The position numbers and the translations under genes were made by a program. A stretch of 64,000 nt of DNA, taken from contig NZ_WIBF01000004.1 in the NCBI RefSeq assembly GCF_009496005.1, positions 1-64,000 on the forward strand, given 5' to 3'. Below the pieces are notes generated by a model. That model saw only the letters and a program-made list of their open reading frames with translations. It ran no database searches and was not told the DNA's origin. Position 1 is the first letter of the stretch, and each line of letters opens with the position of its first letter. Source of the stretch: Tritonibacter litoralis (GTDB lineage Bacteria > Pseudomonadota > Alphaproteobacteria > Rhodobacterales > Rhodobacteraceae). Positions 24,054-33,428 of this stretch are shown here, piece after piece.

Positions 24054-26060
24054 TCAACCGCCGTTTAAAATCTGTTCAACGTCCCGCAAAGGCAGGCCTT
24101 CGATCAGCAAGCTGTGGTTGGCTGAAAATTGGATCAGCGTCCCGTTGGGAACCGTCTTGAGCTGCCACGCGGTCCGGGTGGCCAAAAGATCCGGCGCCAA
24201 GGTCAGGCGATGCCCGTCATGAAAACCGCGCAGCTGGTCGTGACCGCCCCGCGCGTTGATCTTGATCGCGCAATTGCGGCTGTCCGGGTGGATGACAAAC
24301 AGGTCATCCCCGGCCTTGCCCTCCAGAATGACAAAATTCGCAGCGGCTTCCAGACGCGCCCCCCGGTTTGACGCCCGCAAGGTCGCCTTGGGCTTTTGCT
24401 GAATGCCGACTTCGATGGGTTCCGGCACGGTGTAATTCGTGCGCGCCCACAAGGTGTCCACACCGCCGTTTTTAGGTTCAGCAATGATGCTGCGCCCATG
24501 GGCTACCACAAACCGATCCTCCAATTCGCTGCCGGTCATGCGCACAGGCTTGGCGCGATCGTTTAACCAGGCCCCCGGTTGATCGGGCGTCAGCGCGCCG
24601 TCGCCGTCCTGATCCAGTTGCGGACGATTGAGCCTCCCGGCTTCGGCGCGCCAGATGTCACGGGCCACGGGCCATTTGACCTCGAACTGTTTGGCGCGGA
24701 AATCCCCCACGCGGGCATCGCGGAAAATGATCGTATGCGGCCAGGCCGGATCTGCTCCGGTTGGCAGCCAGACGTCATCGCCAACCTGGGTAAGCCGTGC
24801 CAAAGCGTCCTTGGCGGTTGAGAACGGATACCCTTCAAGGACCAAGCGGTCGTTGCGGTCAAAACCAGAGATGATTTTATGCTCTTTGCCGCGGGTCAAC
24901 AGAATACGATCCGCTCCGCCGCTGAGATGGATAATGTCAAAACCGGCACCGGGTGCGATCACATCAGCGCCTTTGGTGTCATGGATCACACTGCCATTTG
25001 CATCAAAACTTGTATCACCGGATTTGAGGTCCAAAACCAACTCGGGCTCAAAAGCCCGCACGGTGATGCTGCGAATACGATATGCGTTCTCGGGGTCCAG
25101 CACCGCATCCAACGCATCTTCACGCGGAGACCAGAAACCACCGCGCGCGGTAAACTGGTCATTGGCAATCACAAACATCGGTTCATGCACATCGTCGGGT
25201 GTCGGGGTGCGATAGACTTCGACCAGACTGTCGCGGTCCTTGCCAAAGTAGAAAATCACATGTTCCGGCGTCCAAAGGGCGGCATAGGTGTGAAAATCGT
25301 CATAGATATTGCTGCCATATTCCCCATTGGCATCAAAGGTGCGTTTGAAGTTATAAACTGTGTTCTTACCGCGAACCTTTGATTTTGGGATGATCTCCTC
25401 GGGCGTGCGACCAAAGGGGTTGGTGATCTCTACCTCATGAACGGGCGCGCGGTTGCGATCTAAGCGGTCGAAATAGACGGCGGTGTTGACCGCATTATCC
25501 CTTTTGGTGGGGACATTGATCCCGGCCCCAAAGGCCTCCATCACATCGATCTCTGGTGGCCAGCCGATGCCTGCAAAGGTCATCCAAAACGCAGGCCAAC
25601 GCCCTTTGCCGCGGGGGATGCGGGCCTCGACTTCGAAATAGCCATAGGCCTGTGACCACGTGTGGGCGGTTGTAATCTCGCCCGTCGCAAAACGGATCTT
25701 GTCCGCGCGCCTGCCTTGTCCTGTCTGAGCCATATATTCGCGCACCGGCCCCAAAGCGGCATCGGGCAAGCGGGCGCTGCGCAACAGCAAGCCATCGGGC
25801 GTGACCTCATGCAGTTTGGGCAGATGCTGGTCTACTGCTGCGCCAAGAACCCCATAGTCCAGAAACACAGTTTGAGCCGCGTTGGTCATCAACTGACCCC
25901 GGCGGGGCAATGTCGACCAAAGACCGCTGGTCCCGTCATAGCGGTTCAGCCCGTCTTCAAAACGCTCCTCGAGGATTGGAATCGTGCGGTCCCAATTGGG
26001 TGCCGCCATTGCCGGGGGCGCAGCAAACAGCGCCAAATATAAGAAAAACCGAATAAACAC
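24054..26060 (-). CDS. Sec-exported GH16 glycoside hydrolase
   Basis: The 668-residue protein starts with a signal peptide (cut near AMA-A, residue 20) and has a GH16 domain over about 30-350 with a complete active site (E170, D172, E175 in WPPEIDVME). After it come degenerate calcium-binding turns (GADVIAPGAGFD and GGADRILL), an EF-hand-like loop DQDGDGALT and a further RTX-like stretch EGKAGDDLFVI. It is the counterpart of ExoK, the Sec-exported glycanase of succinoglycan systems, paired here with the RTX-type enzyme. It diverges from the flippase gene, sharing a 178-base promoter region. Confidence 0.9.
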   Translation of the reverse strand: MFIRFFLYLALFAAPPAMAAPNWDRTIPILEERFEDGLNRYDGTSGLWSTLPRRGQLMTNAAQTVFLDYGVLGAAVDQHLPKLHEVTPDGLLLRSARLPDAALGPVREYMAQTGQGRRADKIRFATGEITTAHTWSQAYGYFEVEARIPRGKGRWPAFWMTFAGIGWPPEIDVMEAFGAGINVPTKRDNAVNTAVYFDRLDRNRAPVHEVEITNPFGRTPEEIIPKSKVRGKNTVYNFKRTFDANGEYGSNIYDDFHTYAALWTPEHVIFYFGKDRDSLVEVYRTPTPDDVHEPMFVIANDQFTARGGFWSPREDALDAVLDPENAYRIRSITVRAFEPELVLDLKSGDTSFDANGSVIHDTKGADVIAPGAGFDIIHLSGGADRILLTRGKEHKIISGFDRNDRLVLEGYPFSTAKDALARLTQVGDDVWLPTGADPAWPHTIIFRDARVGDFRAKQFEVKWPVARDIWRAEAGRLNRPQLDQDGDGALTPDQPGAWLNDRAKPVRMTGSELEDRFVVAHGRSIIAEPKNGGVDTLWARTNYTVPEPIEVGIQQKPKATLRASNRGARLEAAANFVILEGKAGDDLFVIHPDSRNCAIKINARGGHDQLRGFHDGHRLTLAPDLLATRTAWQLKTVPNGTLIQFSANHSLLIEGLPLRDVEQILNGG

Positions 26061-26238
26061 AGTGCACCCTTTATGCCCTTTTGATGTCGAGAATGGTCGG
26101 TTTTTTGCTCAAAAACCTATGCCCGACCCGGGAACGCTTCTTTGCGATAAGAATCCCATTCAAACCACTAGCATTGGCTCTGCCGCTCTGTCATTAGACG
26201 GGTGCGCGCTGAGTGTAATAATCGGATTGGGTTTGACG

Positions 26239-27591
26239 ATGCAGGCGAAAAACCGCGCGACCGGGACCGGCGGGTCGTTGTTTAAGTCACTTTTTAAAAA
26301 GGCCGTTTCTCTCTTGGGCGCACGGGTTGCGGGCAATGTTTTGACACTTGCCTATACGTTGATCCTGTCCAGGCTGGCGACACCGGCCGAGTTCGGCCTG
26401 GTGATGTCAGGGTTCTCCTGGGCGATGCTGTTGTCCATTGGGTTTGCGCTCAATGTCGAATCAGGATCGATCAGATTCCTTGTCAAATATCGTGAAAATG
26501 AACAAACCGCGCTGGCCGCCGGTTTTGTTCGCTTCAACAGGATAATCATAACCGCCGTCTCGGTGGTTCTGGCCGTGGGTTTGGTGACCGTTGTGGGGGC
26601 CGGGCTGGTCGATTGGACGGCCCAATGGTTCCAGATTTTCATCCTGGCCTCTGTTGCCGCGCCAATTGTGGCTCTGACCCGTGTGTATGCGCGCCATGCC
26701 ACTGCCTTGGGGCAGGTGCTGCGTGGCGGTGTGCCCATTATGTTTGCCCGTCCGGCTGTCATTTTTGTCCTGGTCGGCGTGGTCTGGCTTTTGGGCATTC
26801 AAGCCACGGCCGTGCAGCTCTTGGCGCTGATCCTGGTTGGGTTTGTCGCCACGGCGCTGCTGCAGTACTGGCTGCTGCGCGACACGTTTTCCTTCCTCAA
26901 AGGTGCGGAACGGGATTTTTCAGATCGGCTCAAATGGATTGAAACGGGTGTGATGATGGCACCGTTGCTGGTGATCCGGGACAATCTGAAACATGTGATC
27001 GTCGCAAGCGCAGGTCTGGCTCTGGCGGCCGAAGATGTAGGCCTGGTGGCCTTGGGCCTCTCGATCATGAGTTTGCTCTATTTTGCGGTAAAAGCAGTTG
27101 ATATTTCACTGTCTCCGCAGCTGTCGAGCGCATGCCAAAACGACAACAAACCCCGAGTTGCTCAGCTGATCAAGGTGGCCGCAAAACTGAAACTGGCTGT
27201 TGTCACCGCGGGAATTTTGATGCTCGCCGCCGCTGGGACCTGGCTCTTGGGACTGTTTGGCAGCGACTATACTGCGGCCTGGGCGCCGATGATGGCGGTT
27301 TTGTTGATCCCGGCGGCGGATGCCATTTGGGGACCTGCTCAGATTGTGCTGAACGTCAGTGGTCAACAGCGCAAGATTTTCGCCGTCGCGGGGCTCAGCA
27401 CCGCAGTTCTGGTGGGGGCGACGGCGGTTGGGGGCTGGCTGGCGGGTGCCGTCGGCGCTGCAGCCGGTGCCGGGCTTGCCTATATGATGCAACAGGGGAT
27501 TTTGTGTTTGATTGCAAACCGGGCGGTGGGTGTTCAGACCTCGATCCTGGGTCTGTTGCGCCCAGGCCCGTCCAATGCGCAAAATGCATGA
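26239..27591 (+). CDS. Polysaccharide flippase, Wzx/ExoT type
   Basis: A 450-residue integral membrane protein with 12-14 hydrophobic segments, of the oligosaccharide flippase superfamily (MOP). The N-terminus with LGARVAGNVLTLAYTLILSRLATPAEFGLV is typical. It should move the lipid-linked repeat unit across the inner membrane. The frame opens at 25984, but that would overlap the divergent GH16 gene; the ATG at 26239 puts the start just before the first amphipathic segment. No strong ribosome site is visible, so the start is uncertain by some codons. Confidence 0.87.
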   Translation: MQAKNRATGTGGSLFKSLFKKAVSLLGARVAGNVLTLAYTLILSRLATPAEFGLVMSGFSWAMLLSIGFALNVESGSIRFLVKYRENEQTALAAGFVRFNRIIITAVSVVLAVGLVTVVGAGLVDWTAQWFQIFILASVAAPIVALTRVYARHATALGQVLRGGVPIMFARPAVIFVLVGVVWLLGIQATAVQLLALILVGFVATALLQYWLLRDTFSFLKGAERDFSDRLKWIETGVMMAPLLVIRDNLKHVIVASAGLALAAEDVGLVALGLSIMSLLYFAVKAVDISLSPQLSSACQNDNKPRVAQLIKVAAKLKLAVVTAGILMLAAAGTWLLGLFGSDYTAAWAPMMAVLLIPAADAIWGPAQIVLNVSGQQRKIFAVAGLSTAVLVGATAVGGWLAGAVGAAAGAGLAYMMQQGILCLIANRAVGVQTSILGLLRPGPSNAQNA

Positions 27592-27825
27592 GCCGTTCGC
27601 AAGATGTTTGAACAAGCAACAACGCGCTTAATTTCCAGCGCACAGAGGCGGTCCGCCGATAATTTTGCGGTTAACAGTTTGGCTAATGCGGGGCAATGAG
27701 ATAAAAAATGCATGTTGCGATACGTTAACTTATCCGCCGTTGCAGTGTTGTAGCAAACCTGTCCTATGGCGGATGTGCTTTGGTGCAATATCGGATTTTA
27801 AATATTAACTTGGTGGAGAGCCATT

Positions 27826-30102
27826 GTGCGCCTTGAAGTAACAGAGCGTGACCGTTTCTTGCCCGAAGTAAAACTTGGAGATGTTATTCGGGACATCTGG
27901 CAAAAAATCCGTCGCCGGTGGCATTTGTTGGCCATCGCAGTCTGTGTGACGGCGCTTGCATCTATTTATTACGTGGCGACCGCGACGCCCCAGTACACGG
28001 CGAACGGATCCTTGTTGATCGACCCGCGGTACGGGCAGAACCCGGACCAGACAAGCCAGCTGATGCCGGGGCTTTTGATGTCGGATGCGCTCACCGTTGA
28101 CAGTGAATTGCGCGTAATGGCCTCTCGCGAGCTGACCAAACGTGTGGTGCAGGTTCTGGAAATCGAACCCAAGCCTGCAAGTGACCCGTCTTTGCTGCAA
28201 CGGGTCAAATCCATGGTAACGGGCGGCAGCGATACGTCAGAAGAAACCGACGCGGCGCCGTCCGCGCTGTCAGAGGACGCGGCGGAGCAACGCCGTCTTG
28301 AGGTGTTGCGCAAATCCTTTGTGCGTGGGCTCAAGATCCAGCGCTCTGGCGATAGTTTTGTGATCGATATTGCCTATACCTCGCCGAATATCGAATTTTC
28401 AGCGAAGGCAGTGAATACGATCATTCAGGAATATCTGTCGCTGTCGCGCGAAGAACATGTGACCAAGGTGGAGCGCAACCTGGATTGGCTGTCGGGTCGT
28501 ATCAATGAGCTGCGCCAGAATATGCGCAATGCCCAAACTGCCGTGGCCGAGTTCCGCCAGACCAACAATCTGTTGGTGCCCGAAGGCTCTGCCTTGCCCT
28601 CCGAAGTCGCGTTGACCTCGGCGATCAATCAACTGGTTGACCTGCGCAGTGAATCCTTGGCTTTGGATGTGCAGATCCAACAGCTGGAAGAAGGCATCCG
28701 TTCTGGCAACCCAGATGTGGTTCAGGTCGCGCCGGAAGACCGCACCAATACGCTTGACCAGCTCGAAGAAAGCTATGACGCGCTGCAGCAACAGGTTCTG
28801 GAAGCCTTGGTCAGCCGCAGCGAAACCTCTCCTGTGGTGCAAAATCTGCGCAATCAAATGGCGCAAATTCAAGATCTGATTATTGCAGAATACGGCCAGA
28901 TCCTGGAACGGCTGCGCTCACAAAGTGCGGCGTTTCAACGGCAGGTCCAAGCGACCGAGATGGTCAAGGATGAGCTTGAGGCAGAGCTGGGTACAGACGC
29001 CCAGAAGACCGTGGAACTGCGCGGGCTTGAGCTGGAAGCGGATGCTACGCGGGAGCAATATGAGCACCTCCTGGCGCAATATAACAGCGCCTCTCAGCTG
29101 GTGAGCTTTGACGCCACCTCTGCACGGGTGATTGCCTGGGCGGTTCCGCCGGACACCAAATCCGCCCCCAAGTCGAAACAGACAGTGATCCTGGCAGTAT
29201 TTGCCGGCGTCGTGATGGCCATTGCGTTGATTGTCCTCTTGGAGGCTTTGGACGACACCTTCCGCATGCATTCCGATATTTCGCGCGAACTGGGGCTCAC
29301 CTTCCTTGGTATTTCGCCGGTCTTTGGCTCGGATAAAAAATCACGCCTGCGGGCTTCGGGCTGGCAACCGCTGAGCCTGCGCGGCGCGCCGTGGGCCAAA
29401 TTGGGTAAAAACGGCCAATGGCTGGATTTTGCCGCGTCCAACCCGGTGTCTTATTTCGCCGAGACGATGCGTTCGATCCATGTGAATATGACAATGGGCC
29501 GCGACCAACGCCCGAACGAGGGGCGCGGATATGTGGTTGGCATCACGTCTTCTGTTAAAGAAGAAGGCAAAACCAGCACCGCAATCAACTATGCTACTTT
29601 TCTGGCCAGCCAGGGTAAGAAAACGGTTCTGGTGGATCTCGACATCATCGCCCGGGGTACATCTCGTGCGCTGAAGCCGACCTTGAACCCGGAAAATGGC
29701 CTGCGCAAAGTTCTGGAGGATCCGACCACGGTTGTGCCAACGTTGCAGCCGGTGACCAATACACCGAACCTGACGGTTGTTGGCAATTTTGAGGATCTGG
29801 CCAACGTGGGCCCGCAGCATTCTTATGCAATTGCCCATGCGCTAGTCACCCTGTCGCAACAGTTCGACTATGTGGTGGTTGATCTGCCGCCGGTCCATGG
29901 CGTGGCAGAAACGCAGTTCCTGGGCAAAATTTGCGATGGTTTGGTGTTTGTCATCCGTTGGGGCCATACACGCCGGCCACAGGTCGCATCGGCGCTCAAA
30001 CAGCTGGAAGGCGCGCGCAGCAAATTTGTGGGTGCGATCTTCTCGCAGGTGCGGGTGAAATCTTATGAAAACCACAATGGGCACGACACTTACACCTATT
30101 GA
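27826..30102 (+). CDS. exoP: Chain-length regulator with BY-kinase domain (ExoP-like)
   Basis: The 758-residue protein joins a Wzz domain (first membrane helix about 38-55), long coiled coils (about 190-400), a second membrane helix (about 450-475) and a cytoplasmic tyrosine-kinase domain (about 550-758). The kinase has Walker A (VKEEGKTST, near 580), Walker A' (VLVDLD, near 605) and Walker B (VVVDLPP, near 685). The C-terminus is a short Tyr cluster (YENHNGHDTYTY), the usual autophosphorylation site. It should control polymer length with the ExoF-type export protein. GTG start with GGTGGAGAG before it. It heads the seven-gene run to 36250. Confidence 0.92.
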   Translation: MRLEVTERDRFLPEVKLGDVIRDIWQKIRRRWHLLAIAVCVTALASIYYVATATPQYTANGSLLIDPRYGQNPDQTSQLMPGLLMSDALTVDSELRVMASRELTKRVVQVLEIEPKPASDPSLLQRVKSMVTGGSDTSEETDAAPSALSEDAAEQRRLEVLRKSFVRGLKIQRSGDSFVIDIAYTSPNIEFSAKAVNTIIQEYLSLSREEHVTKVERNLDWLSGRINELRQNMRNAQTAVAEFRQTNNLLVPEGSALPSEVALTSAINQLVDLRSESLALDVQIQQLEEGIRSGNPDVVQVAPEDRTNTLDQLEESYDALQQQVLEALVSRSETSPVVQNLRNQMAQIQDLIIAEYGQILERLRSQSAAFQRQVQATEMVKDELEAELGTDAQKTVELRGLELEADATREQYEHLLAQYNSASQLVSFDATSARVIAWAVPPDTKSAPKSKQTVILAVFAGVVMAIALIVLLEALDDTFRMHSDISRELGLTFLGISPVFGSDKKSRLRASGWQPLSLRGAPWAKLGKNGQWLDFAASNPVSYFAETMRSIHVNMTMGRDQRPNEGRGYVVGITSSVKEEGKTSTAINYATFLASQGKKTVLVDLDIIARGTSRALKPTLNPENGLRKVLEDPTTVVPTLQPVTNTPNLTVVGNFEDLANVGPQHSYAIAHALVTLSQQFDYVVVDLPPVHGVAETQFLGKICDGLVFVIRWGHTRRPQVASALKQLEGARSKFVGAIFSQVRVKSYENHNGHDTYTY

Positions 30103-30158
30103 TCTGGTTTTGCCTGCTGCGGCAGGCGGTTAATGATGATTTGAGGGTACAGCAGCGC

Positions 30159-31214
30159 ATGCAGCGACTTTATTCCATCCAATATCTGCGCGCTTTGGCG
30201 GCTTTGTCGGTGGTGGCGCTGCATGCCAGCAATCGCGTCACTGATCTGTTGCCCGCCGGAGTGGTTGACGCGCTCCACCTGGGCCACGCAGGCGTTGATC
30301 TGTTCTTTGTGATCAGCGGCTTTATCATGTGGTACATCGGGCGCGAGACGTCGCAGTCGCCCATCCAGTTCTTTGCCCGCCGGTTTCTGCGGGTTGCGCC
30401 GCTCTATTGGATGGCCAGCCTGTCTTGGGCGGCCTTTGCCATTGCCGCCGGTTTTACCTGGATGACACTGGATCCGGTAAAAGTGGCGCAATCTCTTTTG
30501 TTCATTCCACATTTCAGCGCAACCTTCCCGGATCATGTTTGGCCGGTATTGGTGCCGGGCTGGACCTTGAACTATGAGATGTTCTTTTACCTGCTCTTTG
30601 CGCTTAGCCTCGGTTTGCCCAAAGGGGTTCGACTGCCCGGAATGTGTTTGGCCTTGTTGATCCTGGTCGCCGCCGGGCTGGTTCTTGCACCCGAAGGGGC
30701 CGTGGCCAAAACCTACACCAGCCCGCTGTTGTTGGAGTTTTGTTCCGGCTGTCTGGTGGCAGAACTCTGGCGCCGCCGTCCTGGTGGTCTGTTGCGCAAT
30801 GCGGCGATTTTGGTCGCTGGCATCTTGGGCTTTATCTTGCTTGGCCCCCACGTGGATGAGGCAGAACCGCTCAGCCGGGTGCTTGGCTTTGGCCTGCCGG
30901 CGGCGCTTGTGCTGATGGGCACCATTGGGCTCAGCCCGGTGATCCCACATTGGCCGCTGTTGGAGCGGCTGGGGGACGCAAGCTTTGCCATTTACCTGTT
31001 CCACATTCTCGTCCTCAGCGCGGTGACGCAGGTCTGGGTGAAACTGCCCGCAATCCATTCGCCGCTGACGGCGGCTGTGTTCATTGTCGCCTTCCTCTGT
31101 GTCATCAGCGCCGTAGGGCTTTGGTTGTTCCGATACGTTGAACAACCTCTGCACCGCAGCCTGATGGCGGCCATCTCACCAGTCTCTAAAGGGGGCGCTT
31201 ATGCCAAACGATAA
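30159..31214 (+). CDS. Membrane acyltransferase, family 3 (first of three)
   Basis: The 351-residue product is an acyltransferase-3 protein with about ten membrane helices. It has the early Arg and His of the active site in QYLRALAALSVVALHASNR. Members such as ExoZ put acetyl or other acyl groups on exopolysaccharide. The frame opens at a TTG at 30099, overlapping the exoP stop; the ATG at 30159 with GAGGG 11 bases upstream is chosen. It overlaps the next gene by 14 bases. Confidence 0.87.
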   Translation: MQRLYSIQYLRALAALSVVALHASNRVTDLLPAGVVDALHLGHAGVDLFFVISGFIMWYIGRETSQSPIQFFARRFLRVAPLYWMASLSWAAFAIAAGFTWMTLDPVKVAQSLLFIPHFSATFPDHVWPVLVPGWTLNYEMFFYLLFALSLGLPKGVRLPGMCLALLILVAAGLVLAPEGAVAKTYTSPLLLEFCSGCLVAELWRRRPGGLLRNAAILVAGILGFILLGPHVDEAEPLSRVLGFGLPAALVLMGTIGLSPVIPHWPLLERLGDASFAIYLFHILVLSAVTQVWVKLPAIHSPLTAAVFIVAFLCVISAVGLWLFRYVEQPLHRSLMAAISPVSKGGAYAKR

Positions 31215-32409
31215 CCCCAACCCACCGGTTGCGGCGCCGCGCAATATCGTGGTGTTTGGCTTTGACGTAGCCGAAATCTCACAAATCCGCCGGATCCGCG
31301 CCATGAGCGCGCTGGGTCATCACGTTCACAGTTTCACCATGCGGCGGGACAATATGAACCAGGATTTCCAGCCGGAATGGCCCAACACGCATCTCTATAT
31401 GACAGAGAATGAGAACCTGCCGAAACGCGCGGCTGTTGTGTTGAAATCCATCGTCAAGATGATCGGCCACCGTGCAAAAATCAAAGAGGCCGATGCGATC
31501 TTTGCGCGCAATCTGGATATGCTGGCCATCGCCTGGGCCGCGCGCGTTCTGGCGGGCGCGCAATCAACGCCATTGGTCTATGAATGCCTTGATATCAACG
31601 GGTCGCTGTGTCGACCTGGCAAGAAAGGCGATCTGATGCGCGCGGCCGAACGGTTCTTGTTGCGTCGGATCCAGATGTTGGTGGTGTCATCACCCGGTTT
31701 TATCCGCGAATTCTTTGCCCCGACCCAAGGGTACACGGGCCCCACCGCGCTGTGGGAAAACAAACTGGCCGCAGGCAGCCGCCTGCCGGAGCGCCCACAG
31801 ACCCGCGCGCCCATATCCCAAGATCGCAGGATCCGTATCGGTTGGGTGGGCACAATCCGCTGTGAGGCCAGCCTCAAAATCCTGATGGGCGTCGCAGCCC
31901 AATTGCGCGACCGGGTGGAAATTGTGATCCATGGGATTGTCCACCATCATGCCATCGATGGTTTTGATGATCAGATCGCCGCCCATGACAATATCCATTA
32001 CAGCGGTGGCTATGCCTATCCAGACGATTTGGCGCGGATCTACCAGGACTGCGATGTGGTCTGGGCGCAGGATCTGTGGCAGCGCGGAAACAATTCTGAC
32101 TGGCTTTTGCCGAACCGGATCTACGAAGCCAGCTGGGCCGGTTGTCCCAGCATCGCTGTGGCCGCGACCGAAACCGGCCGCCGGATCGAGGAAGACGGGC
32201 TGGGCTGGGTTGTGGCAGAGCCCACAGCAGAGGCTTTGACAGCGTTGATCACCAGCCTGACCGCAGATCAGATCACCGCCAAAGGACAAGAGCTGCTGGA
32301 CCGGCCCGACACGGATTTTGTCCAATCTCTCGCGGAGATCCAGACCGTGATCGACGCCGTTTCCCAAGCCTCCCCTGTTTCCGCACTTAAGGAGCCCGTG
32401 GCCCCATGA
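31201..32409 (+). CDS. Glycosyltransferase, GT4-like
   Basis: The 402-residue cytoplasmic protein has the two-Rossmann layout of GT-B enzymes. The N-terminal part has FGFDVAEISQIRRIRAMSALGHHVHSF; the C-terminal part has RIGWVGTIRCEASLKIL and the donor-binding stretch LPNRIYEASWAGCPSIAVAATETGR, where the usual Glu is seen. It would add one sugar of the repeat unit. Donor and acceptor are unknown. It overlaps both neighbours (14 and 4 bases). Confidence 0.85.
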   Translation: MPNDNPNPPVAAPRNIVVFGFDVAEISQIRRIRAMSALGHHVHSFTMRRDNMNQDFQPEWPNTHLYMTENENLPKRAAVVLKSIVKMIGHRAKIKEADAIFARNLDMLAIAWAARVLAGAQSTPLVYECLDINGSLCRPGKKGDLMRAAERFLLRRIQMLVVSSPGFIREFFAPTQGYTGPTALWENKLAAGSRLPERPQTRAPISQDRRIRIGWVGTIRCEASLKILMGVAAQLRDRVEIVIHGIVHHHAIDGFDDQIAAHDNIHYSGGYAYPDDLARIYQDCDVVWAQDLWQRGNNSDWLLPNRIYEASWAGCPSIAVAATETGRRIEEDGLGWVVAEPTAEALTALITSLTADQITAKGQELLDRPDTDFVQSLAEIQTVIDAVSQASPVSALKEPVAP

Positions 32410-33428
32410 CCGCGCCTGAACGTGACCTGCAAAATAATCCGGCGGTGGATGCCTCAAGTATTCTCGTTGCCATCCCAACCCTCAATGAAGAGGCGCATAT
32501 CGCCGCAACGCTTACCGCGATACTTGGCGATAATCCTGAGATGAAAACGGTGAAAATCGTGGTGGCAGATGGCGGCAGCACCGACCGGACCTGCGCCATC
32601 GTTCAGGACATGGCCCAGACGCACCCCAATATCCACCTGATCAACAACCCCGACAAAATCCAGGCGGCGGCCATCAACAAGATCGTCGCAGACTGTGCCG
32701 AGCCGCATCACACGATCATGGTGCGGGTGGATGCCCATGCGCATTACCCGGCCGATTACGTGCTGAAAGTGGCCCAAAGCCTGGTTGCACACGCGGCTTC
32801 GGGGCTGGCAACGGTGATGGATTCGGTTGGGACCACCTGTTTTCAAAAAGGCTCGGCCTGGGCGATGGAGACCAAGATCGGTTCGGGTGGCTCCGGGCAT
32901 CGCGGCGGCACCACCTCGGGCTATGTGGATCACGGCCATCACGCGGGTTTTGATCTGGCGATGTATCGCAAGGTTGGCGGCTATGACACCAGCTTTGTGG
33001 CGAATGAAGACGCCGAGCTGGACCACCGGATCAATCAGGCGGGCGGGCGGATCTGGCTCGATGCGACCATCCGCATGGATTATGTGATGCGAGGCTCGCT
33101 GGGCAAACTGTCCAAACAATACTGGCGCTATGGCAAAGGGCGCGCGCAAAACATCCTGCGCCACAAGATGAAGCCGCGCCCGCGCCAGATGATCCCACCT
33201 GTGATCTTGGTGGTCAATCTGCTGTCCCTCCTGCTAGCACCGCTCTTGCCTGTGTTCCTGCTGTTGCCATTGGCCTATGTGGGGCTGCTGGCTGCAACAT
33301 CCGCTGCGCTGGTGGCCAAACACAAAAGCCTTTGTGCGCTTTGGGCAGGGCCTGCGCTTTTGGCCATGCACCAGGCTTGGGGCGCTGGGTTCCTGTCGCA
33401 TATGATCGGCCACAGGGGGCAGTCATGA
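32406..33428 (+). CDS. exoA: Glycosyltransferase family 2, ExoA-like
   Basis: The 340-residue protein has a GT2 (GT-A) domain with VAIPTLNEEAHIAATL, VADGGSTDRT and the metal-binding region around RVDAHAHYP. The acceptor-side stretch FVANEDAELDHRI holds the ED motif. Two membrane helices lie at the C-terminus (about 258-300). Layout and length match ExoA, which adds the second sugar, a beta-1,3-linked glucose, in succinoglycan; the exact sugar here is not known. ATGA overlaps on both sides show coupled translation. Confidence 0.85.
   Translation: MTAPERDLQNNPAVDASSILVAIPTLNEEAHIAATLTAILGDNPEMKTVKIVVADGGSTDRTCAIVQDMAQTHPNIHLINNPDKIQAAAINKIVADCAEPHHTIMVRVDAHAHYPADYVLKVAQSLVAHAASGLATVMDSVGTTCFQKGSAWAMETKIGSGGSGHRGGTTSGYVDHGHHAGFDLAMYRKVGGYDTSFVANEDAELDHRINQAGGRIWLDATIRMDYVMRGSLGKLSKQYWRYGKGRAQNILRHKMKPRPRQMIPPVILVVNLLSLLLAPLLPVFLLLPLAYVGLLAATSAALVAKHKSLCALWAGPALLAMHQAWGAGFLSHMIGHRGQS

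Noticed and set aside
30096-31154. 352-codon frame on the minus strand
   Set aside because: It is antisense to the acyltransferase and glycosyltransferase run; its product is rich in Gln, His and Arg with no family pattern, as expected for a G+C-rich shadow frame.
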